50,274 bases of DNA from Calditrichota bacterium (GTDB lineage: Bacteria > Calditrichota > Calditrichia > Calditrichales > Calditrichaceae): NCBI GenBank assembly GCA_024278755.1, contig JAJRSO010000006.1:1-50274 (forward strand), written 5' to 3'. The notes under the pieces are model-generated. The model made no database searches, was not told the DNA's origin, and saw nothing but the letters and a program-made list of their open reading frames with translations. Shown here piece by piece: positions 1-8,300 of this stretch (its first letter is position 1; every line of letters starts with the position of its first letter). The position numbers were made by a program, and so were the translations under genes.

Positions 1-54
1 AGGGAATCTGTCCGGATTGCCGAAGGCGCTTTGTATAATCTTGACAGATTCCCT
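1..54. repeat. Perfect 12-bp inverted repeat at the window edge
   Basis: Bases 1-12 (AGGGAATCTGTC) are the exact reverse complement of bases 43-54, with a 30-base spacer. The element may continue to the left of the window. There is no T-run after the right arm, so it is not an obvious terminator. It could be the end of a small mobile element or a protein-binding site. Confidence 0.5.
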
Positions 55-302
55 GCTGGATGGTAGATTTAGTCCGTTCTGCCGAACAGTTTATACACAT
101 AAATGAACCCCAAAAGTCCGATTCACGCTGAACCAAGACAGTACTTCACCGGAGGGATACGAATTATCCTGAATTGGACGCACCTTTCCTTGTGCCAATC
201 TCAGACACCGTATTTTGGTTCTCTGCTTACGCAAAGGCTATTTGCGGCGGCGACTGACACCGCATCCATCATTCATCTGCTTTTTAACCGGTTAAAAAAT
301 AG
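55..302. other. Gene-free stretch without recognisable content
   Basis: No reading frame here has a ribosome binding site or recognisable protein similarity. The only structure I see is an 18-bp AT-rich palindrome at its right end (281-298, centre AACCGGTT). It may be decayed sequence belonging to whatever lies to the left of the window. Confidence 0.4.
281..298. repeat. 18-bp perfect palindrome TTTTTAACC/GGTTAAAAA
   Basis: The two 9-base halves are exact reverse complements. It lies five bases upstream of a consensus -35 box at 303-308. That position suits an operator, but a short terminator-like hairpin with flanking A/T runs is equally possible. Confidence 0.35.
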
Positions 303-331
303 TTGACAGAATGAAAAACCCCGTCCATAAT
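303..331 (+). promoter_or_regulatory. Sigma-70-type promoter, TTGACA-17-CATAAT
   Basis: TTGACA at 303-308 is followed after exactly 17 bases by CATAAT at 326-331. Transcription would start near 338, which gives the downstream outer-membrane protein gene a leader of about 200 bases that includes a tandem repeat. Confidence 0.55.
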
Positions 332-366
332 GAAGGCCATAATCCGGACAAGGAACGTGCGATCTG

Positions 367-410
367 TTTGTAATTTTATAAAACTTAATTTGTAATTTTA
401 TAAAACTTAA
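367..410. repeat. Two tandem copies of a 22-bp unit
   Basis: The 22-base unit at 367-388 is repeated exactly at 389-410. Each copy contains TTTGTAATTTTATAAAACTT. It sits in the predicted leader of the gene starting at 536. Two copies only, so it is not a CRISPR array; it is either recent slippage or a doubled binding site. Confidence 0.7.
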
Positions 411-535
411 AAAGTACTTTCTTCTTTTAGCGGACGTCTTCAGAACACTTATTTTTGATTAACAAAAATCTTTTATTTGTAAAAACGTCTGGAATTCAGG
501 ATATTAAATTGTTTGTTTTAATAATCGGGAGGACT

Positions 536-1237
536 ATGTTATCTAAAATTTTTCTGATGATACTGACAAGTTTTGTGTTAAGTTTTTCACAAAAATTAGT
601 TGAACCCGCGTACGGTTTATGGGGATTTGGTATAACCGCAATCGATCGTAACTATAGCGCTACGGATATCCGTTACAGTCCGTCACCTTTAATCTTTGGC
701 GGATACGGGCCGGTCTGGATTGAAGCCAATCGTTTGGGATATACATTTTTTCGCTCCAATAGCTGGTTTGCTTCGGTTGCCGCACAAATTCGCAGCCACC
801 AGTTTCGTAAAGAAGACCCGGGGATAACTAACAGAGCCAGAGCTTTTGAAGCGGGAATTCAGTTGGGCAGACATCTGTGGGGAAACTGGGTAGCTCGATT
901 GGCTTTGCTACACGATGTTTCTGCCAGCCATAAAAGCTGGGAAGCGGATATGCAGTTTTATACACATTTCTTCCCCGGACCGTTTAGAATATTAGCGGCT
1001 GCCGGCGTTCAGTATCAGGGCCGTGGACTTACCCGCTATTATTACGGAACCGATACCTATCGGCCGCAGGCTGCGTTTGTAACGGAACTGGAAAGCATAC
1101 TTACGCTACCAATTGATAAGTGGGGTGTTTTTTTAGGTTTTAGACTCTGGCTTTTAGATAAACAGGCCTTCCTAAGTCCTATTGCCAGAGGCAACAAAAT
1201 AAGCAATCTCTTTACCGGGATCGGTTATTATTTTTAA
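536..1237 (+). CDS. MipA/OmpV-like outer-membrane beta-barrel protein
   Basis: 233 residues, starting at an ATG preceded by GGGAGG; an upstream in-frame TTG at 455 would add 27 residues but has no ribosome binding site and would bury the signal peptide. Residues 1-19 form a signal peptide (MLSKIFLMILTSFVLSFS). The mature part has alternating aromatic and polar strands and ends in an aromatic residue (GIGYYF), as barrel proteins do. The order of elements (WGFG near the N-terminus, SPSPL...GGYGP, LGYTF, QIRSHQFRK) resembles the MipA/OmpV family, whose members are envelope scaffolding or small-molecule-associated barrels. The family call is by eye and moderate; a generic barrel is the alternative. 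It is followed by nhaA after 109 bases, probably as a separate unit. Confidence 0.6.
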   Translation: MLSKIFLMILTSFVLSFSQKLVEPAYGLWGFGITAIDRNYSATDIRYSPSPLIFGGYGPVWIEANRLGYTFFRSNSWFASVAAQIRSHQFRKEDPGITNRARAFEAGIQLGRHLWGNWVARLALLHDVSASHKSWEADMQFYTHFFPGPFRILAAAGVQYQGRGLTRYYYGTDTYRPQAAFVTELESILTLPIDKWGVFLGFRLWLLDKQAFLSPIARGNKISNLFTGIGYYF

Positions 1238-1346
1238 CTTGGTTCGAAAAAGAGCGTAGTAGGAGAATAAATTATTAGTGTTTACATATACCGGAAAAGA
1301 AAGATTCTCTTTAACTAAAAAATAGAATTATCTAAAAAGGACTTCA

Positions 1347-2519
1347 ATGAAGGCAGTAGAAGAATTTATTAAAAAAGAATCTTCCAGCGGGATTTTGTTA
1401 ATACTTACAACAATGTTAGCGCTTCTGTTTAGTAATACGTTTATGGCGCCCTTGTATCAGGCTTTTTTACATATCCCTGTAGAAATTCGAATTGGGGATC
1501 TGCATTTGGACAAATCGCTTTACCATTGGGTAAACGACGGACTGATGGCCGTATTCTTTTTGCTTATCGGCTTAGAAGTGAAAAGAGAGATATTGGAAGG
1601 CCATCTCTCGTCATTAAATCAAATTGCCTTGCCGGGGATTGCAGCCGTTGGCGGAATGGTTGTACCTGCAGCAATATATTTATTCTTTAATCAGGGAAAT
1701 TCCGTGGCCCTAAATGGATGGGCCATACCAACCGCAACTGATATTGCCTTTGCTCTGGGTATTCTTTCCCTGCTTGGGAATCGGGTCCCTGTTTCATTAA
1801 AAATATTCTTAATGGCCTTGGCCATTATAGATGATCTGGGTGCAATTGTTATCATCGCCCTTTTTTATACATCCGACTTGTCCATTGTCTCATTAATCGT
1901 TGCAGGCGTTTCTTTGCTGGCTTTAACTCTGCTCAACTTTCTGGGTGTTGCAAAGAAAGCGGCTTATTTTATTATCGGCGTTGTTTTGTGGATAAGCGTC
2001 CTCAAATCCGGTGTTCATGCAACTTTGGCAGGCGTGACCCTGGCCTTCACAATTCCGTTATTTGCCAAAGATGAGCACAACCAAACCGTTTCACCGCTCA
2101 AAGACATTGAACATAGCCTTCATTTTTGGGTAGCCTTTTTCATTCTCCCGTTGTTTGCTTTTGTAAATGCCGGTGTAAATATCACACAAATCTCATTTAG
2201 TCAACTGGCCGGGCCGGTACCGATGGGCATAATGCTTGGTCTGTTTGCGGGCAAACAGATTGGGGTGTTCGGCTTTAGCTTCATTGCCATAAAACTCAAA
2301 CTCGCAAAATTGCCGGAAAACAGCAACTGGGTGCAGCTATATGGTGTTTCCGTTTTAACGGGCATAGGCTTTACGATGAGTCTGTTTATCGTTTCGCTGG
2401 CATTTGAAGACGACAGTCTCTTTCAGTATACGGACAAACTGGCCATTTTGATTGGTTCGTTTATTGCAGGTATAGTTGGATATTTTGTTTTAAAGTCCGG
2501 GAAAAATGATCGGGATTAA
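1347..2519 (+). CDS. nhaA: Na+/H+ antiporter NhaA
   Basis: 390 residues, the normal length for NhaA, a 12-helix inner-membrane protein that exchanges cytoplasmic Na+ or Li+ for external protons and controls pH and sodium. The diagnostic double aspartate of the transport site is present in ALAIIDDLGAIVIIAL, as are PTATDIAFALGILSLLG of the discontinuous helix IV and the early motif LIGLEVKREILEGHL. The C-terminal motif GIGFTMSLFI is intact. The ATG is preceded by AAAAGGA. The upstream 109 bases show no riboswitch that I can recognise. It stands alone on the plus strand. Confidence 0.95.
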   Translation: MKAVEEFIKKESSSGILLILTTMLALLFSNTFMAPLYQAFLHIPVEIRIGDLHLDKSLYHWVNDGLMAVFFLLIGLEVKREILEGHLSSLNQIALPGIAAVGGMVVPAAIYLFFNQGNSVALNGWAIPTATDIAFALGILSLLGNRVPVSLKIFLMALAIIDDLGAIVIIALFYTSDLSIVSLIVAGVSLLALTLLNFLGVAKKAAYFIIGVVLWISVLKSGVHATLAGVTLAFTIPLFAKDEHNQTVSPLKDIEHSLHFWVAFFILPLFAFVNAGVNITQISFSQLAGPVPMGIMLGLFAGKQIGVFGFSFIAIKLKLAKLPENSNWVQLYGVSVLTGIGFTMSLFIVSLAFEDDSLFQYTDKLAILIGSFIAGIVGYFVLKSGKNDRD

Positions 2520-2785
2520 ACACAACATAGAATGATATTTTTTGTGATCTGAATAAAGAGTAAAATAGAACAGGTAGTTCCGGGAAAATGTAATAAATAA
2601 GTAGCTGCATCGGGAATGGTTTATCCCGTAAAAAGCTTTCCAAAGGCCAAATAATAAAAGAGAAAATCTCTGATAGTATTGGCAGTTGTTTTATTCTGTT
2701 CCGATGCGTCATATGGCTAACCTTTGCGTTCTCTGCGTTTTGTTTTTTATTTAGCCTCCCCGTGCTTACACTGGAGTTGTTCATT
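2520..2785. other. Intergenic region between nhaA and the metal-response regulator
   Basis: No gene is supported in this AT-rich spacer. A short hairpin (CGGGA 2611-2615 with TCCCG 2624-2628) could end transcription from nhaA but lacks a strong T-run. A stretch near 2719-2739 (CCTTTGCGTTCTCTGCG) resembles low-complexity 'CTCTGTG' fragments also seen near 16063 and 35315. Confidence 0.4.
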
Positions 2786-2840
2786 CTTAAGGAAATCTTA
2801 AGAATTTGCTAAGGAATTTTTAACTAAACGGCATTATATT
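2786..2840 (+). promoter_or_regulatory. Putative operator and promoter of the metal-response regulator
   Basis: Three direct repeats, CTTAAG (2786-2791), CTTAAG (2797-2802) and CTAAG (2809-2813), are spaced 11 and 12 bases apart, about one DNA turn, as expected for OmpR/PhoB-family dimers. The same triplet with the same spacing recurs at 5240-5267 before the pump gene. A possible -10 box TATATT lies at 2835-2840, only about 7 bases before the ATG at 2847, which has no ribosome binding site, so the mRNA may be leaderless. Autoregulation is an inference. Confidence 0.55.
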
Positions 2841-2846
2841 TAAACC

Positions 2847-3515
2847 ATGAGAATCTTAATAATAGAAGACGAACCCGGCATTGCCAATTTTATTAAGCAA
2901 GGGCTGGAAGAAGAATCGTTTGCCGTTGACGTGGCCTATGATGGTAGCAGCGGACTGGAAACCGCCCTGTCGGGCGACTATGATTTGTTATTGCTGGACT
3001 GGATGGTTCCCGGTGTTAGCGGTATAGAAGTTTGCCGGCGTTTCCGAAAACAAAACACCGAAACACCGGTTATCTTTTTAACAGCCAAAGATACGGTGCA
3101 GGATACGATTTTCGGTTTGCAGGCCGGCGCCAACGACTACATTAAAAAGCCGTTTGCTTTTGAAGAATTATTGGAGCGTATTCGTGTTCAGTTACGGCCC
3201 AAATCGGGCGAATACGAAAGCTATACGTTGGGTGATATTGTGCTGGACACCCGTACACATCAGGTGTTCAAAGGAACCGAAGAAGTCTTTTTAACCCAAA
3301 AGGAATTTGCACTTCTGGAATTTTTATTGCGCAATAGAGGGCATGTATGCCGCCGCACCCAAATTATCGAAGGCGTATGGGATATTCATTTTGAATACAA
3401 CACCGGCGTTATAGACGTATATATTAATGCCCTGCGCAAAAAACTACGTCTGGAAGAACCCGGCCCGCACATTAAGACCATTCGCGGAGTGGGATATATT
3501 GTCAGGGAAGCGTGA
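2847..3515 (+). CDS. OmpR-family response regulator (CzcR/CusR-like)
   Basis: 222 residues: an N-terminal receiver domain with acidic residues E7 and D8, phospho-acceptor D51 (LLLDWMVPG), conserved threonine (FLTAKD) and lysine (IKKPF), then a C-terminal winged-helix DNA-binding domain ending in TIRGVGYIVREA, typical of the OmpR/PhoB class. It sits directly before its sensor kinase (start 3 bases after this stop) and upstream of an RND heavy-metal pump, so it most likely activates metal efflux. The metal cannot be read from this protein. CTTAAG repeats upstream suggest it binds its own promoter. Confidence 0.93.
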   Translation: MRILIIEDEPGIANFIKQGLEEESFAVDVAYDGSSGLETALSGDYDLLLLDWMVPGVSGIEVCRRFRKQNTETPVIFLTAKDTVQDTIFGLQAGANDYIKKPFAFEELLERIRVQLRPKSGEYESYTLGDIVLDTRTHQVFKGTEEVFLTQKEFALLEFLLRNRGHVCRRTQIIEGVWDIHFEYNTGVIDVYINALRKKLRLEEPGPHIKTIRGVGYIVREA

Positions 3516-3517
3516 TT

Positions 3518-4885
3518 ATGACTTTTAAGGATAGGATTGCCTCGTATTATCTGATCACAGCATCATCTATTATTGCCGTGGTATTTTTTGTGATTTACCT
3601 AATCGTATCGACTACCGTTTATTCCAATTTGGATGCTGCTTTAACCTACGAAGCGCAAAAGCATTTAAAAGATGTCATTACCGGGCAGGACACTCTATAT
3701 TTTAACAGCAAAGCCATCATGGCTGAGCGCGAGCATAAAGAAGCGGAAGTCTTGCCGTTTTTTTTGCAAATTGTGGATAAAAACAACCGGCTAATGCAAA
3801 AATCATCCAATTTAAAAGGGCAAAAACTAAGTTTCCGTCCGGAGGTGTCGGACAGCGAATGTTTTAATGCGGAACTGAGTGATAAGGCCATCCGGCAAAT
3901 TCAGATCTCCATCAGAGAAGGCGCACAGGTTAAAGGGTATTTATTAACGGCGGTTTCGCTGGAAGGCACTATTTTGGTGGTCAAAAATCTGCAAACCGTG
4001 CTGTTTGTGCTGTTTCCTCTGGTTCTGGGTCTGCTCTTTTTTGTAGCTCGGTATTTAGCCGACAAGAATATCCGGCCCATTGTAAATATCATCGAGACCA
4101 CTAACCGCATTACCAAACAGAATTTAAGTGAGCGTGTAAAATCGCCCAAGGCACGAGACGAGTTGTACACACTTTCACAGGCTATTAACGAATTGTTGGA
4201 TCGCATGCAAAATGCCTTTGAACGAGAAAAGCAATTTACTAACGATGCCTCGCACGAGCTACGCACGCCGCTTTCGGTCATTAAAGGTACGCTGGAAGTG
4301 TTGGTACGCAAGCCGCGCAGGGAAGAAGAATACAAGGAAAAGATCAACTATTGTATTTCGGAAATCGACAATATGTCCGAGCGCGTGGATCAGCTTTTGC
4401 TTTTGGCCCGTTTTGACAAAGCCAATATTCAACTGCGCAAGGAGCCGTTACCGGCTCTTTCGTTGATCGACAACGCCATCCATCGCCACCGTAAATTGAT
4501 TCAGGAGAAGAACATCCACATTGAGATCAAAGACGAGATAGACGCCGAAGTGGTTACCGATCCTTATTACGTGGATATGATTCTGGAAAATATCATTTCC
4601 AATGCGGTTAAATACTCACCCCCGGGCAATACGATAGAAATTCGCACGTTGCGGGAGAAGGGGAAGACAAGCATCGAAGTAAAAGATTACGGCGATGGCA
4701 TTAAAGAAGAAGACCTGCAAGCGGTGTTCCATCCTTTTTTTCGTTCGGATTCGCTGAATCACAAGCACATCAACGGCAGCGGATTGGGATTGTCTATCGT
4801 AAAAAAAGCCAGCGAAGTGCTGTGTGTGGACATAAAACTGAAGAATCATTCCGACAAGGGGTTGAAGGTACAAATTGTTTTTTAG
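3518..4885 (+). CDS. Heavy-metal sensor histidine kinase
   Basis: 455 residues from the ATG at 3518; a GTG at 3512 overlapping the regulator stop is possible, but AGGGAAG at 3503-3509 is better spaced for the ATG. The order is: transmembrane helix near residues 10-32, a periplasmic sensor loop of about 120 residues, a second helix (VLFVLFPLVLGLLFFVARY), HAMP linker, HisKA domain with the phospho-accepting histidine in DASHELRTPLSVIKG, and an ATPase domain with N box (NIISNAVKYS), G1 box (DYGDGI) and G2 box (SGLGLSIVKK). It is the expected inner-membrane partner of the response regulator just before it, sensing periplasmic metal ions by analogy with CusS/CzcS. Confidence 0.93.
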   Translation: MTFKDRIASYYLITASSIIAVVFFVIYLIVSTTVYSNLDAALTYEAQKHLKDVITGQDTLYFNSKAIMAEREHKEAEVLPFFLQIVDKNNRLMQKSSNLKGQKLSFRPEVSDSECFNAELSDKAIRQIQISIREGAQVKGYLLTAVSLEGTILVVKNLQTVLFVLFPLVLGLLFFVARYLADKNIRPIVNIIETTNRITKQNLSERVKSPKARDELYTLSQAINELLDRMQNAFEREKQFTNDASHELRTPLSVIKGTLEVLVRKPRREEEYKEKINYCISEIDNMSERVDQLLLLARFDKANIQLRKEPLPALSLIDNAIHRHRKLIQEKNIHIEIKDEIDAEVVTDPYYVDMILENIISNAVKYSPPGNTIEIRTLREKGKTSIEVKDYGDGIKEEDLQAVFHPFFRSDSLNHKHINGSGLGLSIVKKASEVLCVDIKLKNHSDKGLKVQIVF

Positions 4886-5077
4886 GCAACGGATAAAGGC
4901 TTTTCAGAATGCCAGGGCAAAAGGAAGTTTTAATTGTAATGGAAACATTTATCCGTTTTCATTCTTTTTTAAAATATAATTGAAAGAATTGGGAATATCA
5001 GATCAGACGGGGCTACGGGACATTTTTTTGTTACCCTTATTTTTTTACAACAATGAATTGCTGCGCCATAATCATTT

Positions 5078-5095
5078 AATCCCTTCGGGATTTTA
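5078..5095 (+). terminator. Short hairpin with UUCG-type loop after the sensor kinase
   Basis: AATCC (5078-5082) pairs with GGATT (5088-5092) around CTTCG, a very stable loop type, followed by TTTT. The stem is short, so termination would be partial. It lies about 190 bases after the kinase stop. Confidence 0.45.
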
Positions 5096-5127
5096 AAAAC
5101 AACTCAGACAATCACAACTAAAAATTC

Positions 5128-5184
5128 TGCGGGGATACGTTGCCCATAGCCGATTTTGGCTATGGAAGCCTATACCATCCCGCA
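5128..5184 (+). promoter_or_regulatory. Nested stem structure upstream of the pump promoter
   Basis: An inner perfect 8-bp stem, CCATAGCC (5144-5151) with GGCTATGG (5158-5165), is enclosed by an outer stem, TGCGGG..AT (5128-5136) with ATCCCGCA (5177-5184), with one bulged G. No T-run follows, so it is not a simple terminator. It could be a small RNA, a folded leader or a mobile-element remnant; I see no match to a known riboswitch. Confidence 0.4.
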
Positions 5185-5228
5185 TCCCGGAAAGGAGTCC
5201 AAGGCCTCTTAATCCTGAAAAAATCGAT

Positions 5229-5267
5229 TTTAAGAATATCTTAAGATTTCTTTAAGCATTATCTAAG
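5229..5267 (+). promoter_or_regulatory. Putative response-regulator operator before the efflux pump
   Basis: Four direct repeats, TTTAAG (5229), CTTAAG (5240), TTTAAG (5251) and CTAAG (5263), are spaced 11, 11 and 12 bases. The last three match the triplet at 2786-2813 in sequence and spacing. This is the layout bound by OmpR-family regulators, and the regulator gene itself lies just upstream, so control of the pump by that regulator is the natural reading. Confidence 0.6.
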
Positions 5268-5324
5268 CTATACATCATTATCTTGGCGCAGTCAAATTTT
5301 AAAAAAACAAAAAAGGATGTTGAA

Positions 5325-8300
5325 ATGATCGAAAAAATTGTTAATTACAGTATCAGCCATAAGTTGATCATTCTACTGACCACACTGGCCCTGGTACTCT
5401 TTGGGTTGTACTCCCTGTCGCAAATTCCTATCGGGGCCGTGCCGGATGTGACTAATAATCAGGTGCAGGTAATTACCACTTCACGTAATCTTTCCACCGA
5501 AGACGTGGAAAAATACCTGACTTATCCGGTGGAGCTGGAAATGGCCAACCTACCGGGAGTAAGCGAAATTCGCTCCATTTCCAAATTTGGTCTTTCGGTT
5601 GTAACCATCGTTTTTGATGACGATATGGGTACCTACCTGCCGCGCCAGCTCATCGCAGAAAAAATCAAATCGGCGCAGGAAAACATTCCAGAAGGATTCG
5701 GTTCGCCTTCTATGGGCCCTATTACAACGGGTTTGGGTGAAATTTACCAATATATTATCGACACCGATTCTTTGCATAAAAATCAGTATTCCATAACAGA
5801 GCTGCGTACCATTCAGGATTGGATTGTACGTCGGCAGCTTTCCGGCATTAAAGGCGTGGTGGAAGTAAACACCTGGGGTGGCTATTTAAAACAGTACGAA
5901 GTAGCGGTTAATCCGGAGCGTATCCGCGCTATGGGTATTTCGCTGTCAGAAATATATAGCGCTCTTGAAAAAAACAACAGTGTGGCCGGCGGCGGTTATA
6001 TCGAAAAAACCAATCAAAGTTATTTTATCCGCGGGGAGGGGCTGGCAAAATCTCTGAATGATATTCGTAATATTGTCATAAAAACCACCGCAGGCACACC
6101 CGTGTTTATTCGCGATGTGGCAACTGTAGGTTTTGGACACGCTACCCGCTTTGGCGCCATTACGGCCAATGGCGAAGGCGAAAAGGTATTGGGGCAGGTT
6201 ATGATGCTAAAAAATGCCGATTCCAAAGCAACCATAGATCGTGTTAAAGAACGCGTGACCCAAATCCAGAAAACACTGCCCGAGGGTATCGTAATCAATG
6301 GCTTTTTAGATCGTAGCGAATTAATCGGTAAAACCACATTTACAATTATCGAAAACCTGGTGTTGGGGTTTTTAATTGTTATTTTTGTAGTTGTGCTTTT
6401 ACTGGGCAATTTGCGTTCCGGTTTGGTGGTGGCTTCAGTCATTCCGCTTAGTTTGTTGTTTGCGCTTTCACTGATGTACATTTTCGGTGTGGACGCCAAC
6501 CTGATGAGTCTCGGCGCTATCGACTTCGGGATTATTATTGACGGGGCGGTGATTATCGTTGAATACATTGCTTTTCGAATTACGGCACGACGTACTGACT
6601 TGATTAAGCTGAAAGGCGAAAAGCAGCAGCGTTTACGCGATAAAATTGCCAGTGAAAGTACGGCAAAAATGACACGCTCCGCAGTATTCGGCCAAATTAT
6701 TATTATTATTGTATTCATTCCCATTCTGTCCCTTACCGGTGTCGAGGGGAAGATGTTTAAACCGATGGCCCTGGTGTTTACGTTTGCTCTGGTAGGCACA
6801 ATGATCCTGGGCTTCACTTATGTCCCGGTGATAGCCTCGTTATTCCTGCGTCCCGTCAATCCTGGGAAAAACACAATTTCCAAACGTTTTATGGCGTTCG
6901 TCATGAAACTGTACAAGCCGTCTATTGAATGGGCCTTAAAGCATAAGAAAAAAGTAATTGCCATTGCCGCGGCTTTATTAATTGCCACAAGCGCTATCTT
7001 TGCCACTATGGGTGCGGAATTTGTTCCCACACTGGACGAAGGTGATTTTGTGATTCAGCCGGTACTTAAAACCGGCACATCGCTTAGTAAAACTATCGAA
7101 ACATTAACCCGTATGGAAAGGATCCTTAAAAAATTTCCGGAGGTAAAAAATGTAGTCAGCCGTATCGGAGCGGCCGAAGTACCCACCGATCCCATGTCTA
7201 TGGAAGAGAGTGATGTGATCATTACTTTAAAATCGAAGAAGGAATGGGTTACCGCCGAAAACAAAGACCAGTTGGCAGACAAATTTAAAGAAGCGCTGTC
7301 CGTTATTCCGGGAATTGATTATGAATTTACACAACCTATCGAGATGCGCTTTAACGAATTGATAACAGGCGTACGCGCCGATTTGGCCATTAAAATTTTT
7401 GGCGATGATTTGGATATTCTTTATACCAAAGCCCGAAAAATAGAAGAGGCCATTCAAAACGTACCGGGCGCGGCGGATATTTCGGTGGAAAAAACGGCCG
7501 GTCTGCCGCAGATGAGCGTCATTTACAATCGTCAGAGCATTGCCAAATACGGTCTGAATGTTCAGGAATTGAATGATATTATTTCCATGGGATTTGCCGG
7601 AATGAAAGCTGGTACCGTATTTGAAGGGGAAAAACAATTCGACCTGGTTGTGCGTTTCGACCAGGCACACCGCAAGAATATTGATAACCTGAAGAAGGCA
7701 TCCATTGCTCTGGCCGACGGACGTACTTTACCGTTAAGTGAATTTGCCGAAATTCGCATCACCAAAAGTCCGGCCAAAATTTCACGCGATGATACGCGCC
7801 GGCGCATTGTTATCGGTGTGAATGTACGTAACCGCGATCTCGCTTCTGTCGTCGAAGATGTTCGTTCCATCATCAATAAATCAATTCATCTCCCCGTGGG
7901 CTATTCTGTAACCTACGGTGGGCAGTTTGAAAATCTGGAAAATGCCAAGCGCCGTTTGATGATTGCCGTACCCGTGGCCCTATTTCTTATTTTCGTTTTG
8001 CTGCATTTTGCTTTCGGTTCCTTTAAAGAAGCGTTGATGATTTACAGTGCCATTCCTTTTGCCGCGGTGGGAGGCGTATTGTCGCTTGCTTTGCGTGGGC
8101 TGCCTTTCAGTATTTCGGCCGGCGTTGGTTTTATTGCTCTATTTGGTATTGCGGTTCTCAACGGCATTGTACTGATTGAACATTTTAAAGAATTAAAAGC
8201 CGAGGGAATCAAAGATGTTTACGAAAGGATCCTTATGGGTACAAGAGACCGTTTACGTCCTGTTCTGTTAACCGCCGGCGCTGCCGCGCTGGGCTTTTTG

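Larger units (their letters stand above)
4886..5324. other. 439-base intergenic region with hairpins and the pump promoter
   Basis: No gene is supported. In order it holds a short hairpin that may end the regulator-kinase transcript (5078-5092), a stable two-part hairpin (5128-5184), and CTTAAG-type direct repeats (5229-5267) followed by AT-rich promoter-like sequence. The ribosome binding site of the pump gene (AAGGA, 5313-5317) lies seven bases from its ATG. Confidence 0.6.

Noticed and set aside
103-306. 67-residue open frame at the left end
   Set aside because: No ribosome binding site, no recognisable domain, and irregular composition; it ends in the 18-bp palindrome and runs into a promoter.
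367-410. Possible CRISPR array
   Set aside because: Only two directly adjoining copies, no spacers, and no cas genes.
1238-1346. Sodium- or pH-responsive riboswitch before nhaA
   Set aside because: The 109-base leader shows no stable conserved structure that I can recognise.
6020-6817. 265-residue open frame on the minus strand inside the pump gene
   Set aside because: It lies wholly opposite a conserved RND gene; its composition mirrors the real frame, so it is a shadow.
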